Source: Gonatopus flavifemur (Eukaryota > Arthropoda > Insecta > Hymenoptera > Dryinidae). Taken from it: a stretch of DNA of 64,000 bases. A model generated the notes under the pieces. The model searched no databases and was not told the DNA's origin. It saw nothing but the letters and a program-made list of their open reading frames with translations. The translations under genes were made by a program, and so were the position numbers. This document shows positions 22,714-35,044 of the stretch, piece by piece; the first letter of the stretch is position 1; each line of letters opens with the position of its first letter. The stretch spans positions 124,001 to 188,000 of the forward strand of contig JAFFJZ010000026.1 in the NCBI GenBank assembly GCA_018340375.1, written 5' to 3'.

Positions 22714-23607
22714 ATGAATCGATTGATTAATCAATCACTCAATTCTGAATAGGCATTTTAAACGAATCTTCTTAACGTCTCATTCCTGAATAAGAGATCC
22801 TGTCTAATCCTGATTTTTTCAGCAGGGCTATTTTGAAAGAACTCGTACTTTTTACACTTATGCTTATAAAATATATATATTCATCTTACAACACTTATGA
22901 TTTTCAATGCAACTAAGAAGAATTAAGAACATGTATCCTTGAACTAATATATTTCCATGTTCATATATGTATATATATACAACAAATAACAAAGAAAGGT
23001 CATCGATATTATAAATACGTCTCGCTGATTCGAAGAATAGAAATAAAAACTAGACACCACAATGATTAAATTCGAACGCATTCTCATATAAGACATCCAT
23101 ACACAGCTTTTCTCCTTGATGAATCTCTATTATGTAAAAATCATTTTTAAGAATCGTGTTGAAGCCTCAAGTTGACTCATCAAAAATAAATGATACGTGC
23201 ACGATCAACGATGATATCCCTTTCCGTAATATACCGTGTCATAATAACATGATTATTGCATGGTAATTACGTTCACTGCGACTCATCGCGTATACTCTAA
23301 CACCATATTCATACACATGCATAGTGTCGGTACATCGTCTTTATTCAATGCAATTGCTTATTGTTACGTACACATATCGGAGTCGATGAAATTCAATGTT
23401 CACTGTAATTTTAAACAAAATGTATGACAGTGTCAGTTGTACAACAAATAGTTTTCCAATGATAGCAGATTATAATGATCATATTCGGACGAGATCTCGA
23501 CTTCTTTGACAAATAAAAACTCCTATAGGATGTATTTTGAATCTTTCTATATGTTTTGAAAAAAAAAACAGTCATTCTGTTCCGTCCTTCCACTTAGCGC
23601 AATTCTA
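22714..23607. other. Intergenic, no gene seen
   Basis: AT-rich unique sequence without a supported gene, RNA or clear repeat. Confidence 0.3.
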
Positions 23608-24010
23608 TACGGAAAAAATTCGCTATGATAGTGAAATCTGATTTCACGGTACCTTTTACTGGAATGACAATTTTTTTGCTGTGCCAGCAATGTTTTCAAC
23701 TGTAAAAAATGTGGGGATTATTTCTTCACACCGTTGGTGGATTTCGTCCCTCATCATAGGGGAATTGTTCTCCCGTAAAAAATGAGGAATTTTTTCACCA
23801 CTTTGAAGAACTATTTTGTTTTCTGGATGTTGAATCCTCTACAAATGAGGGAAAAGTCCACAAAATTGTCGTAAAAAAATTCACGATCTATAGAAGAACT
23901 TTGCTGCCAACATTTTTTGGAGGAAGATTCCACAATTATTTTTTAGAATGATAGCGATCTTTCAGCTGTGGCAACAAAAAATGTAGACTCCTTTAGCTGA
24001 ATTGGTTAGC
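23608..24010. repeat. Fragmented TA/CACGG-type repeats
   Basis: It begins TACGGAAAAAATTCGC, like the left end of the TTGCTG-array elements, and has TTTGCTGTGCCAGCAA at about 23669. It is then interrupted at about 23700 by sequence starting ACTGTAAAAAATGTGGGGATTATTTC, which is related to the MITE at 38335. CAGCTGTGGCAACAAAAAATG returns at about 23960. Ends are decayed or lost, so borders are approximate. Confidence 0.4.
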
Positions 24011-24086
24011 TACTCTATATATCATTATCTAATATCACATCTCTATATCATCTACTCATTGACGTACCCAATCATTTGGTGCACAC

Positions 24087-25145
24087 TAGTGATGCTGATT
24101 CTGGGAGAGCATCGAATCGATTCTCAGTATCGATTCATTTTCAATGATTGAGCGATTTAATCGATGCATCGTATGTGAATAGAATTGTTTTTGAAGAATC
24201 GATTTTTTCTATTTTTTCAGAATCGTCTTCAGATGAAATTTTTTTTTTATGAATAAGTTTTGTAAACATTTTTCCAAGCTTGATTCACTATCTTGATGAT
24301 GATAACATGTGTGTTTGAATAACACAACTCCATGAAAATTACCAATAGTGAGAAGTAAATTTTCTCTCTTTCTTTTTAATAATATAAGCGAAATTTGAAC
24401 TTTTGATCAAAACGAATTAATCGGACCTTACCAGGCAAACACATGATGAATTCAATTTTTTTTCTTAATTATTTTTTTCACCTCATTCGATTCAGGGAAA
24501 TTTCTTGAATCGAATGGTACAAGAATCTCATTTTGACAAAAAATTAAGTCAACCGCTTTTTTTGTTTTGTATAACAGAGCGATTTCCATTGGCTGCACTC
24601 AAGGTGTGCTGGGCTATTGCTATCACTCTTATACCCGGATTCATAATGAAGGATAAACACAACTCATTGTGCACTGAATGCAACCAGTGCAGGTCAGAGG
24701 AAAACGTTATCAATATAGTTTCTCAATCACACCTTTCATTCTAGATCAAGTTTGCGGTATTAGTGTTTAGACAACATATTGTCACATCTTTCCAAAAAAT
24801 TTCGTTTCGATTCGTATACGATTTCTGCGCAGCCTTCCGTTTCTTACGTTCACGTTTACGTGTTTGTGTGTCTAGGCCTTTACAGAGGACGCTTCCGATG
24901 AATGCTACGAGCAAGCAATAGCATTTATCGGAAGTATTTATAAACTTCTATGGAAATTGTGTAGACAAGATTTGAACATTTTTATGAAATTTTCAAAAAA
25001 AAAAAGAAAGAAAAAGCCTTTGATTCAATGAAAATGAGAATCGATTCACGATGAATCAGGTCGAAGAATAATCGTAAAAAAATCGATTCTTTTTGCCCTA
25101 AAAAGATCGATTCTTGATGCATCGGACGATGCATCGTCATCACTA
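24087..25145. mobile_element. hAT-like element with perfect 8-bp target duplication
   Basis: GTGCACAC lies directly on both sides (24079-24086 and 25146-25153). The ends are TAGTGATG and CATCACTA. Both sub-terminal regions are rich in GAATCGATT/AATCGATTC words. The 1059-bp interior has no recognisable transposase; the longest frame (24505-24744) resembles nothing I know. The related element at 35773-37376 does keep a hAT C-terminal domain, which supports the family call. Confidence 0.8.
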
Positions 25146-25153
25146 GTGCACAC

Positions 25154-25801
25154 GAAAAAGCATCCCATGTTGAATCCATAAAGAATTCTTTCTCACTAGA
25201 CAGGTACCAACAAGCCGTGCGAGTTCATTTTTTTCTTCGGAAAAAGTTGAAATCATTATCATGCAGTGATTTTAATGCACCAATTATTCGAAAATTAATG
25301 TTCGAAATTCCGAACATTGAAGAGACCAATCGATAGATCAAGAACTTTGATTGGAAGAGTTTCATATGTTTCAAGAACTGTTCTCCTATGAAGAAAAACA
25401 CAAGAGGATGAACAAGAACGAGAACACCGTTACGTCTGAGAAAAATTAAACGATCGTGTGAAAAGTGAGAGTGGTCAAGGCCTGTTGCATAGATTGGATT
25501 TTCTCGACGGTGAAGTGATTCTTTCTAGTCTTCATCGCGTAACCAGCAACACGAACTTCGCCTTCACCTTAGATGGGTGATCGGTAATTAGACAGTTATT
25601 CTTCGTACGATTGTACTTCCGAAACTTTTGTACGTGAAACATACAACATCACTGAGATCTCAACGTACAGGACCCGTGTAATGTTCTTTGGACGTACGTG
25701 TGCACGTGGGTGTACTTTCGTATGGCGCAATGAGAATAATGCTGAACTTAATGCTTCGCTAGCTAGGATTCACTGGGTTAAGTGAATTGGTGCACACATG
25801 T
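25154..25801. other. Intergenic, no gene seen
   Basis: Unique sequence with no supported gene or repeat. Confidence 0.3.
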
Positions 25802-26383
25802 ACGGTATACAGGATGATCCAGAACTCGCGCACCTTACTCCATAGGCATATTCTTCCGTCAAAATTCAATAATTTACCGTTGGAAAAGGAATTTTTTTGA
25901 GGCTTAGTTTTTGAGATATGAGCATTTTTAGATTTTTTTTTTGAATCCCAATAACTCAGAAGCATTGTGTGCTACAAACCTCAACTCGATACCATCGGCT
26001 AAGGTGGAGAACGGCGGATCTCTGGAAAAAAAGTTGGACTATTCTGTCACCTCTCAGCTCAAAATTGGAGCGGTTTGAAATTTTTGGACTTTCAGGCAAT
26101 CAGAACTCAGCAACTTCAAATTTTTATAGTTCCGAAACAAAGGATGACAGGATAGTCCAATTTTTTTCCCAGAGATCCACCTTTTCAAACTTAACCGATA
26201 GTATGAAGTTTGTAGCACACAATGCTTTTGAGTTATTTGGATTTTTGAAAAGATCTAAAAATGCTCATATCTCAAAAACTAAGCCTCAAAAAAATTTTTT
26301 TTCAACGGGAAATTATTGAATTTTGACTGAAGAATATGCCTATGAAGTACGGTGCGCGAGTTCTGGATCATCCTATATACCGT
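25802..26383. repeat. Large foldback element, ~580 bp
   Basis: ACGGTATACAGGATGATCC at the left pairs with GGATCATCCTATATACCGT at the right. The arms (about 200 bp each) continue through CGCGCACC, CATAGGCATATTCTTC and TGAGCATTTTTAGATTTTTT. Short open frames on both strands are mirror images of the arms, not genes. Confidence 0.75.
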
Positions 26384-26676
26384 GGTATCGTATCATCTGC
26401 GATTCGGTCCATTATTTTCTACTCCCGTACATAATGTATCTATCGTCAAATATTTCGTTAAGGATTTGTGATTTCAGAGTGGTCTATGAACTATATCGTC
26501 GATTAAGGAGCTATGTAGAAAGTGAATGCATGGAATTCAACGGGGAATGATATTGATTGGAGATGATATGATATGTATTGTTTTGTAGACAACGATGTGG
26601 ATCGAAGATTTCAATTCGCGGGTGTTATGAGAATTTTGTTCTCACGAGACTTCCAAGATTGATTGATTATTCATCA

Positions 26677-27414
26677 CACTGCAAAAATTGCCGTCGAAGA
26701 TATGTCTCAAAATAAGATATGATATGTTTGATAATTCAAATCAAACACTCGACTGTTTTAACTGGACACATCAGTATCTTATTTCGCGACACTGACATTT
26801 ATATACGTTTGTTTTCAAAGCAGATCATAGAAGTGTGATTTATGACATTCAACTTGAAAAAATTGATTGAATTGATGATTTTCCATCATACAGTTGATTA
26901 GAATCTCGTTTAGTTGTGTTTCAAAATGGCACAATATACATTTTGTATACATTGTTCCCGTTCTTCACTTTGACGTTGGCGTAATAGTACACTGCAAAAA
27001 AAAGTTGTTGAATTCCAAACAAAAATGCTTGGAAAGTTACAAACTTGGTTTGGAAAAATAATTTCCGAACCTTTTTTTTAAATTGTCGAACAAAAGTTTG
27101 TGAATTCTCAAAAATCTTCGCGGAATCACAAAATTTTTGGAATGTTTACAAACTTTTGTTTGGTAATTTACAAAAAAAGTTTGTGTAAAAAACTGCCAAA
27201 CTTCTTTGGCAGTTTAGGAAATATATTTTTTACAGTGTAATTCGAGGTTATGTTCCTACATACAGCTTTCGAACATTTTTGTTTGCCAATCAAACACGTC
27301 ATGTTTTGAATGAAAACGTAATTTTGTGTTTCGAATATGATTACAGTAATATTTTGAAATGTTTGAAAAGTCACTACAAAAGTATCTTAGAATAAGATAT
27401 CAGTTTTTGCAGTG
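26677..27414. mobile_element. CACTGCAAAAA-ended MITE interrupted by another
   Basis: Ends are CACTGCAAAAATTG and CAGTTTTTGCAGTG. Inside each end AATAAGATATGAT pairs with ATCTTAGAATAAGATAT-like words. A second MITE (26990-27237) is inserted in it, so this is the older insertion. Confidence 0.6.
26990..27237. mobile_element. Nested MITE with CAAACTTTTGTTTG words, 248 bp
   Basis: TA flanks both ends (26988-26989, 27238-27239). Termini are CACTGCAAAAAAAA and TTTTTTACAGTG. The interior repeats the word CAAACTTTTGTTTG/CAAACTTGGTTTG and parts of it about ten times in both orientations. Confidence 0.75.
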
Positions 27415-27480
27415 CGTCCAAAAATTCATCCGATGAGTGCGACATACACGGAGACCAAAAAGTCTCCCTAGATATAGTAC

Positions 27481-27684
27481 TGGACAAAATAAATCATACA
27501 CTGCTTACGAAATTGTAACTATTCTTAAGACTAAATGGGATGTCAAGGGACGACAAAAGGAAAGGATGAAGATCTCTCCAGTTGCAGAAATCCTGATATA
27601 ACGAAGAATATGAAGATGGATTTGGTAGAAAACAATTCATTGTATACGATATAGTTGTGAGTAGTGTATGATTCATTTTGTCCA
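27481..27684. repeat. Foldback repeat within a decayed TA/CACGG element
   Basis: TGGACAAAATAAATCATACA at the left pairs with TGTATGATTCATTTTGTCCA at the right. TACACGGAGACC at 27445-27456 is a left terminus of the CACGG type without a surviving right end. CAGCAGTCTTGTTAGCTATGACAGC at about 27705-27730 is TTGCTG-array debris. Confidence 0.55.
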
Positions 27685-27819
27685 TCATTGTATTTTTTGG
27701 TGGAACAGCAGTCTTGTTAGCTATGACAGCGATTTTTCAGCTGTTACATGAAACAATGTCCCCTCCTCCAGCTCAATTTTTATGCTATTTCATCATTATC
27801 ATGAAGTAATCAGTCTTAT

Positions 27820-28380
27820 GACTGGTCTAATGAAATCCTCCAACCCTGTCTATTATCCGCTAGACGCTTAATTTCTACATATCTACGACAACCCTTATCT
27901 TGTATAATTTGCTTCACATAACTTGGTTTAGGTCTACCTGTTCGAGTTTTACCATTCATTTTTCCTTCCAATATGGTTTGCAATCAGCTATCATGCCTTA
28001 ATGCGTGTCCTATCAGATTACTTCTTTTCACGACATGCCTGAAAAGACTTTTTTTTCATTTACCTTCTCAAGTACTCCTTCATCTTTTTCTTCCTCTATC
28101 CACTTTATTCTAAGCATCCTTCTATAACACCACATTTCGAAAGCCTCAAGTCTTCGTTGGTCCGTTTTTCCAATTGTGCAAGTTTCGCAACCATATAATG
28201 CTGTGCTCCAAACGTAACTCTTCAAGAATTTCTCCTTTACTGCTAACCTAATATTCTTCAAACATAGTAACTGTTTCTTTTGGTGGAACGCCTGTTTTCC
28301 TGATGCTATTCTTGCTCTCGGTTCTCTTCCGCTTTTACCATTCTCTGTAATTATGTTTCCTATTCCTTTTTTGCGATTTA
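27820..28380 (-). pseudogene. LINE reverse-transcriptase C-terminal fragment
   Basis: Read on the minus strand, the product passes through GKQAFHQKKQLLCLKNI, EKFLKSYVWSTALYGCET, RRLEAFEMWCYRRMLRI and, after a frameshift in a T-run near 28050, SLFRHVVKRSNLIGHALRHDS, then a TGA where relatives have Trp, then LQTILEGKMNGKTRTGRP. This order (K-x-FVWSVALYG-ET, LEAFEMWCWRRML, L-GHxLR) is the thumb and C-terminal region of non-LTR retrotransposon ORF2 proteins. The catalytic FADD region is absent. With at least one frameshift and one stop it is dead and 5'-truncated. The clade is not resolved. Confidence 0.85.
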
Positions 28381-28729
28381 TTATATTATAATAACATAAT
28401 TCATTAGCTACTGCTAAAGGAAGATCATCGCTATTTATATATTACAGTAATACACCCTCAATGGATGTTACATTTTCAGTATCTAATGTTATTCAATTGA
28501 AAAGTTAGAATCAGTATCCAAAAGACTGTTGTAGGGATCTTAGCATTTCATTAACGTCCACTATTGACTGCTGTTCTTATTACCACAAAATTTGAGTTGA
28601 TGTCTTCCGCTGAGAGTCTTGTGAGAGGTTAGGTTACAGATGGGTCTGTATACAACGTTTTCTCGTATCATAGTAATTACAATGCTTTCAATTGAATTAA
28701 ATACAACCCAATCGAGCAAAAAACATATT

Positions 28730-28950
28730 TTAGATATCTAAAAGTCATCTCGCAATTTCGGAAAATGTGTTGTAAAAAGGTCTTGAAGATGTCTTTTGGA
28801 AGTCTAAAAGACGTCCCACGCCACACAGTTTCCGACAAGTTGAAGATATCTCAAGAAGTCGTGCGAAAGATAGGTTTTAGACGTATTCAATCAAGTCTTG
28901 GAAATGTCCTAAAGAGTTCATAAAAATATCTCAGAAAAATCTTGAATGCG
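28730..28950. repeat. AAGAC(A/G)TCTT word-rich repeat
   Basis: TCTTGAAGATGTCTTTTGG, GTCTAAAAGACGTC and AGTCTTGGAAATGTC words recur in both orientations, as in the 1223-2318 element. CCCACGCCACACAG at about 28817 may be a decayed terminus. Borders uncertain. Confidence 0.4.
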
Positions 28951-28988
28951 TGCATGAAAAAAAAATCCTCCCCTCTCCTTTCCCTTTT

Positions 28989-28990
<2 letters not shown>

Positions 28991-29040
<50 letters not shown>
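28991..29040. repeat. (TC)25 microsatellite
   Basis: Twenty-five uninterrupted TC units. A B-box-like string on the minus strand (GGGTTTGAATCCCGC at about 29078-29092) lies just beyond it. Confidence 0.95.
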
Positions 29041-29045
<5 letters not shown>

Positions 29046-29203
29046 GAAAAATTTTATTTGAGTTCGGATCCTTGAAGTTGCGGGATTCAAACCCGGGCAT
29101 TTCACGACGTTGAAATGTTCCATACGGACAATTTGATGATGATGCTCCTAATTGTGATTATGACATAGTGAAATATTAGGTTGGTAAGAAAATCTCGCGA
29201 CAC

Positions 29204-29376
29204 TTTTTTTTCAATTAATCTATTTTTTTTAATAACAAAGTTCGAGAACATTGCGCGGGACAACTGACTGATTTATAAACCCTGCGGTATGGAAGGTTCT
29301 AGACTAATCTCGCATAGACAACTCTCGAATGTTCTCGAACTTTGTTATTAGAAAAAAAAGATTAATTGAAAAAAAA
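29204..29376. repeat. Foldback repeat next to a mariner-like half end
   Basis: TTTTTTTTCAATTAAT pairs with ATTAATTGAAAAAAAA, and AATAACAAAGTTCGAGAACA pairs with TGTTCTCGAACTTTGTTATT. Just outside the left arm is TTAGGTTGGTAAGAAAATC (29177-29195), similar in layout to a mariner terminus, with no partner on the right. Possibly a MITE derived from a third mariner family that lost one end. Confidence 0.55.
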
Positions 29377-29463
29377 TACTGTGATATTTGTATTCGATAA
29401 GAATCAGGCGTATCTTATAAATAAATGTTTGAAAAAGTGTCTTTTTTCCACTGTTCACACCGA

Positions 29464-29483
29464 CCCCCCCCCCCCCCCCCCCC
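29464..29483. repeat. Poly-C tract, 20 bp
   Basis: Twenty consecutive C, unusual in this AT-rich window. A second C-run is at about 40460-40471. Confidence 0.9.
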
Positions 29484-30809
29484 TTAAGAACGTTGTCTTC
29501 AAAAAACAATCCAGTCTCTCCTCACCCAATAATACGAATTACCGATGTTAGATGACGGTTATAATTGCAAATCCTCGATAAATTATTGAATTGCCAATCC
29601 TAGTACCTTCTTTAAAATCACAATATGATTCAAATCATCGTAATATTTTGAAATGAAAATGGATTTTGAAGGAAATACTTTTTCTGTAGCAGAAAATTGC
29701 ACGATCGATTAGTCAAAGATGAAAAATCAATGCACGCATTAATAAAAATTCAGTGAGAAAACAAAATTCTTCATACGCTTAGAAAAGAGGGTTAAAATTT
29801 GAAGTTATATAATCACGTTTATGCTATTTTTTTCTAAGAATTGGAGCAATACTATGCGAGACTTTAAGCAAGATTATTGGCGAGATCTTGTTGAGGTATT
29901 AAATTGTTTCATAGGCGAGACACTTGAAAAACAACGCGAGACTATTTGCGAGACCGTTGCGAGACTCTGAATTTCCGCGCGAGGGACATATTAACTTGTA
30001 TCTAGATGCATTTCGAATCAGAGTACAAGATATACGATTAATCGATTGAAACTGATATTACGAAAAGAGCAACCTTTGCTACGAATGAGGTGAATACACT
30101 CATGCATCTCCCATAATCAACTCCGAGACACCACACGTACAAGTGTTGCTTTTAAATCATAGCGAATACTAATTTATCGATTCACGATTATGACTTCTTT
30201 GACCTGTCGCAGCATAAATAGACCATTATTTTTCTTGACATTCATATTCAACTGCAGAACGATAAACTTAGACTGGAATCCCATCGATAAATCATTATCC
30301 TTCGACTGTCTTTGCTTTTATTTCTCATCCACGTTCAAGAAGTTGGAATTGTAGAAATACCGATCTTGTTCGCTCAAATCCAATTTCATTTGTCAAAATG
30401 TGTATGTTCTGACATGTTTATAAGTAGTTTTCATTCATCTATTCGCTATATTAAAAATCCTGAACACGTAGCATATACTTTCCTCCTGTTTTCTTCCGTA
30501 TAGCAATTAGTAAAAACCTAAATATAATTATCGATAATAATTAAACATTTTTCTTTGAGATATCTGATACAAGCTTGATTGGTATATGGGCACATTTGTT
30601 GGTATTCGTTTGAACAGTCGAACGCTTTCTAGACGGTAATGTGGTATGATAATATTGTACTGTTTTAGTGAAAGAATGAAATGAAAGAATCAAATGAAAT
30701 AAAGTAAAAGAAATTGATAGTTTCGGGACCAAATGGAGATTTCGAGTTGGAGTGGTGGTGGTGTGATCAGAAAATAGTGGTTGCTATTGCATTTCTAATA
30801 GCTTGATTG
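29484..30809. other. Intergenic, no gene seen
   Basis: Around 29860-29985 the word GCGAGAC occurs about six times (GCGAGACTTTAAGC, GGCGAGATC, GGCGAGACAC, GCGAGACCG), a loose array. No supported gene. Confidence 0.3.
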
Positions 30810-31249
30810 CACTGTTAGAAAAATCTGTTTGAAATTTAATATAAAAAGTTTGGAAGCAATTAACACACACAATTGTGTATCAATTTTCAAACATTTTTGT
30901 ATCCCAAAAATAATAGACAGAATTTTGAAATTCAAGCCACAACATTATAAAAATTGATGTAAAAAAATGCATGAATTTTCAACACTATATGACTTAATTT
31001 CCAAAATTCCTTCCAAATGTTTCATTATGTTATGGTGTGAAATTAATACAAAAAATGATGTAAAGATGTGAAATTACAATAATACATCAACAATGATTAT
31101 TAAGTAAAATATTTATGCTTTGGCCCAAAATGTCTTTAAAAATAAAAAATGAATTTTAATCAAAAATCATGTTTCGGAGGAGAACACTTGCAGATTGTCG
31201 ACCACGTTGTTCACTACGTTCTCATGTCATGGAGAGAAAATTGGAAACC

Positions 31250-31340
31250 TCGAAAAGAATCGAACCACCTAAACCAATCCCTACCTAATGTTGCGCGATC
31301 TACTATCCTAACGCCCTAACGACCTAAGCTAAACCGGTAC
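31250..31340 (-). repeat. tRNA-like module, minus strand
   Basis: On the minus strand GGTTTAGCTTAGGTCG fits a weak A box and GGTTCGATTC (complement of 31257-31266) a good B box. The spacing and the words GTTAGGGCGTTAGG and ATTAGGTAGG match the module at 41243-41330, so the two share an origin. Too long and poorly paired for a working tRNA; it resembles a class II tRNA with a long variable arm. Confidence 0.5.
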
Positions 31341-31427
31341 CTACGTGGTTTATTAGAAAAGATCAATGTAAATGACGTGGATATCTGATTCAATCCATCG
31401 GTTGAGTATAATAATCTATTAACTTAT

Positions 31428-32900
31428 GTGAAAACTGCAATTCGGTTGACAGATGTGAGGTTAAGTTTATGTGATAAAAACAATGAATGAATTATTTTTG
31501 TGAAATGTGTGGTCATTATTGTTTAATTATTATGTATTAAAAATCTTTTCAAGCGGAAGTTTAAAATAAATTTCCAAAAACTTGGATTATTCACATAAAG
31601 CTCGTTGGATGGTTTTACTCTTGAAGAGTACTGTCAAAGTTGACATTTGCAAATTGGAGAAAAAAGTCTTATTTTCTGTCTTGAATTTGTTATTAGAGTG
31701 GTGATAAACTTGTAGAAAGAGTTTGAAGGTTGGTTGAAATCCATATTGATCAGGAAAGTCGAAACCGTATTGCAAAACTTGGAAAATCTGTTAACGTAGC
31801 TGACAATACTGGGGTATCGAGTCAGCTTTTCCTTACTACATGAAATCTAGGCAGGAGAAATGTATCAAAATTCAGTGAATTCAAGTTGGTGTTGAGTGAG
31901 AGAAGACAGAAATATTCATTGGATTTTATTGGTTACTATAAAAATGTCAACAAATAAGGAAAGGCTATGTAGGACTCACTGTATCGTCTTTTAATATTTT
32001 TGTTTCAATAATGTTGTATCATGCTGCTACGAATGAATGTTATTATATTTGTGAAACACGTTCAATACACTTGTTTCTTCAATTTATTAGTAAGAAAATA
32101 CAAAAATGTCCACAATACAAAATTATTGAAACAAAAATAATAAAAGATGATACAGTGAGTCCTACATAGCCTTTCCTTATTTGCCAACATTTTCATAATA
32201 ACCAATAAAATCCAATGAATATTTCTATCCTCTCTTACTTGACACTAACTTGAATTCACTGAATTTTGATACATTTCTCCTGCCTAGATTCCATGTAGTA
32301 AGGAAAAGCTGACTCGATACCCCAGTATTGTCAGCTACGTTAACAGATTTTCCAAGTTTTGCAATACGGTTTTGACTTTCCTGATCAATATGGATTTCAC
32401 CCAACCTTCAAACTCTGCCTACAAGTTTGTCACTACTCTAATAACAAATTCAAGACAGAAAATAAGACTTTTTTCCCCAATTTGCAACTGTCAACTTTGA
32501 CGGTACTCTTCAAGAGTAAAACCATCCAACGAGCTTTATGTGAATAATCCAAGTTTTTGGAAATTTATTTTAAACATTCGCTTAAAATACTTTTTATTAA
32601 ATGAGTTCTTCATGACTCATATTACTACAAAAATGATTTGATCTCTGAGTTTTTTCTGAGAAATATTGATGTAAGTATTTGAATAAAACTCATTCTCACT
32701 GCATCAACAAATTATGATTTTTTACATATTACAACAGCTATGACTGATTCAATAATTCATGTTGCACTGAATAATAGATTTTTTTAATACATATTAATTA
32801 AGAACTAACGATCACACATTTCACGAAAATAATTAATTTTTATTTTTCAATTCAAAGAAGTCAACCTCATATCCGTAAACTATATCTCAATTCTAAAATA
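31428..32900. repeat. Large palindrome family, copy 1
   Basis: Two arms in opposite orientation meet at about 32067. For example, CAAAAACTTGGATTATTCAC at 31575-31594 pairs with GTGAATAATCCAAGTTTTTG at 32541-32560. Identity is about 95% by eye over the inner 500 bp of each arm. The right arm has roughly 190 bp (about 32600-32790) absent from the left. The loop is about 90 bp. Mirror-image open frames (31587-31775 minus, 32359-32547 plus, both starting MQYGFDFPDQYGF) come from the arms; no family is recognised. Copy 2 is at 45330-46975. Confidence 0.85.
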
Positions 32901-33635
32901 CAAACAGATTTGTTACATCTTCTTTCTCATTTATATCACCTGTAATTATGTGTAAAAATTAATGAAAAAACCTGTTCAGCTGTTTAAAAATCTTTATGCA
33001 ATACGTGCTGTATGGGTACTGACATTTCCGATATCAAGTGTGAACAATATTTTATTCATTTTAGAATTGAAAAATTCATTCTTCTCCATTTTATATATAT
33101 TTTAGTAAGCACTTGTATAATTATTAGAGATGGTTTTACTCCACATTATCAATTAGTTCAACTTATTACATACTAATAAGTAGCTCACTAGTTTTGACCA
33201 ACCAACGCTAGTTGGATTCAACTTATCAGTAATTGACCAGTACCTCGCTAGTTTTTGTGCTCAGTTTTTTCTCTCTAGCGCCTCATCAGTCATAGGAAAA
33301 AATTTGTGAAATTTTTACCAGGGGTGATTTGATTTTACGATGAATTTCACTGATTCTTCCTTGAAAATTTCAGACTGTTTCATAGATTCAGTTCAAAGAG
33401 ATCTTACAGAAAAAATATTCACTCGAATGATAAGTTGGTATTTCTTGAAGCGTAATTTTCATCAATAACGCAAGCAATTCTCAAGATGCAAGGGAAATGT
33501 TTCGCATTTCTTAAATTTCCATACATGATCTTTTCAATGATATTTATTTTTTGAATTCACTCATTACAGCAATGCGATAAGAATGATCCACACACCAATT
33601 ATAAACCCTCTTCCTGCATGTCTCAATAAGAACAT

Positions 33636-33702
33636 GGTCTATGGCTCAGTGGTAAATCTTTGGCTTCGACACCGAAAAGGCCCACGTTCGATTCAAACTG
33701 CA
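33636..33702 (+). repeat. tRNA-like module, plus strand
   Basis: TGGCTCAGTGG is a near-perfect A box. GTTCGATTC follows at tRNA spacing as the B box. TTTGG...CCGAA can form an anticodon stem around CTTCGACA. The acceptor and T stems are degenerate, so it is a tRNA-derived relic and not a tRNA gene. Confidence 0.55.
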
Positions 33703-34063
33703 GAAGAAAAACTTTTTCCATCTTGCGAGATTTTATTATTTTTTTTTTCTTTCATATTCAATTAGATATTGAATCAGCACCATTTTTTGGAGGGAGAACC
33801 ACCATATATGAGGGTTTTTAGAAGTGAAAACACCATGAACACGTGTTTATATATTTTTTGTCCTTGGCAAAAACTCCCAGATTTTATCTAAGAAATAGTC
33901 TAGGAAAATACCTAAGAAAATGTCTAGGAAAAAGCTTAGGAAAATTTTTCCTACGGGGTGTGCCTTTTTTCAATACTATGTTTTACCATTGGAGTTATCG
34001 TACATATTGAACAAGTGATAATTAGATGCGCAAAGTGTAATTGCGCATTGATTTCATGTACAT

Positions 34064-34300
34064 TATGAAAATTCAATATGTACATTTATGAATTTTCATA
34101 AACTGTGATGAATATCAAAAACGTTGTTTGGAATTTGAGAAATATGTGATTGATTTTCCAATATTCAAATAAATACAGAAATTCAATATCTACAGTTATG
34201 AATTTTCACAAACTGTAATGAATTTCAAAACTTTTGTTTGAAATTCATGAAATATGTGATTGATTTTCCAACATCCAAATATGGAATAAAATTCATATAG
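34064..34300. repeat. Tandem duplication, ~120-bp unit
   Basis: Two adjacent diverged copies each contain AATTCAATATnTACA, TTATGAATTTTCA, AAACTGT(G/A)ATGAAT and AATATGTGATTGATTTTCCAA in the same order. Confidence 0.7.
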
Positions 34301-34675
34301 CGCCCTTGAAAATTAATGTACTTTTTTCTATGAACGTATATTAAATTCACAAACATTTTTAACAGTGTGGGTACTGAAAGAAGTTTTATAGGAACATAGT
34401 AATTTTATAGAGCATCAAGAGATTTAACTGGATTCTTAAATATTTGTTTCTTTCGTAGATTGCTCTTATACGGAAGGGAATTTATATTTGACAAGGGGAG
34501 AGACTTTTTTGAGTGAGAATTCTACTGTTCACTGTGATGAAATTTTTTCTCGTGCTGATCGAGCTATGGAGGTATCTTTTGAACAGGGAGTTGGGTGTTT
34601 GAAGTTGAAATGAATCATCAAGAACTAAAAAACTGCATACGTTTAAACGGGCTTCAGACAAGATTGATACAATTC

Positions 34676-34782
34676 GTACCCGAGTGAAAATTTGGTGAAG
34701 CAAACGTCGAGGCTTTATGTGACAAACGGTTTACCTCATAAGGCCCCGACGTTGGCCTCACCAAATTTCTACCCGCGGGTAC
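34676..34782. repeat. Short hairpin MITE, 107 bp
   Basis: GTACCC...AAATTTGGTGA at the left pairs with TCACCAAATTT...GGGTAC at the right, including a GACGTT/AACGTC match. Its sub-terminal (A/G)GAAATTT signature recalls the ends of the 44593-47159 element. Confidence 0.65.
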
Positions 34783-35044
34783 ATGAGTTCATATGATCCT
34801 CTGATGAAAATCAACCGACTAGCGGTGGAGTCAAAACAAAACAAGATAATATGAAATCGCACAGCATTTTGCCCTAGTCTCGAAAAGATAGAAATTCCTT
34901 ATCTCAATCTCATCTGAATCTTGGTACTGAGTCTTGTTTTGATTCCAATGGTGGTATCAAGAAGGGGATTTCATGAATAAAACATCATTTGGTCATTTTG
35001 ATACAATCACTACGCGCCTATGATCAGCATCACATCAACTCATT

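Larger units (their letters stand above)
30810..34367. mobile_element. Large CACTGTTAG-ended composite element, ~3.6 kb
   Basis: Ends are CACTGTTAGAAAAAT and ACATTTTTAACAGTG. The flanking dinucleotide is TG on both sides rather than the usual TA. The terminal words match the small MITEs at 55003, 60850 and 61537. Inside are a minus-strand tRNA-like module, a large palindrome (31428-32900), a plus-strand tRNA-like module and a tandem duplication. No transposase. It may be one large non-autonomous element or several nested ones. Confidence 0.55.

Noticed and set aside
31587..32547. Mirror-image frames starting MQYGFDFPDQYGF on both arms
   Set aside because: They are the same arm read from opposite sides. 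Copy 2 keeps only a loosely similar, diverged frame, so there is no clear sign of coding selection.
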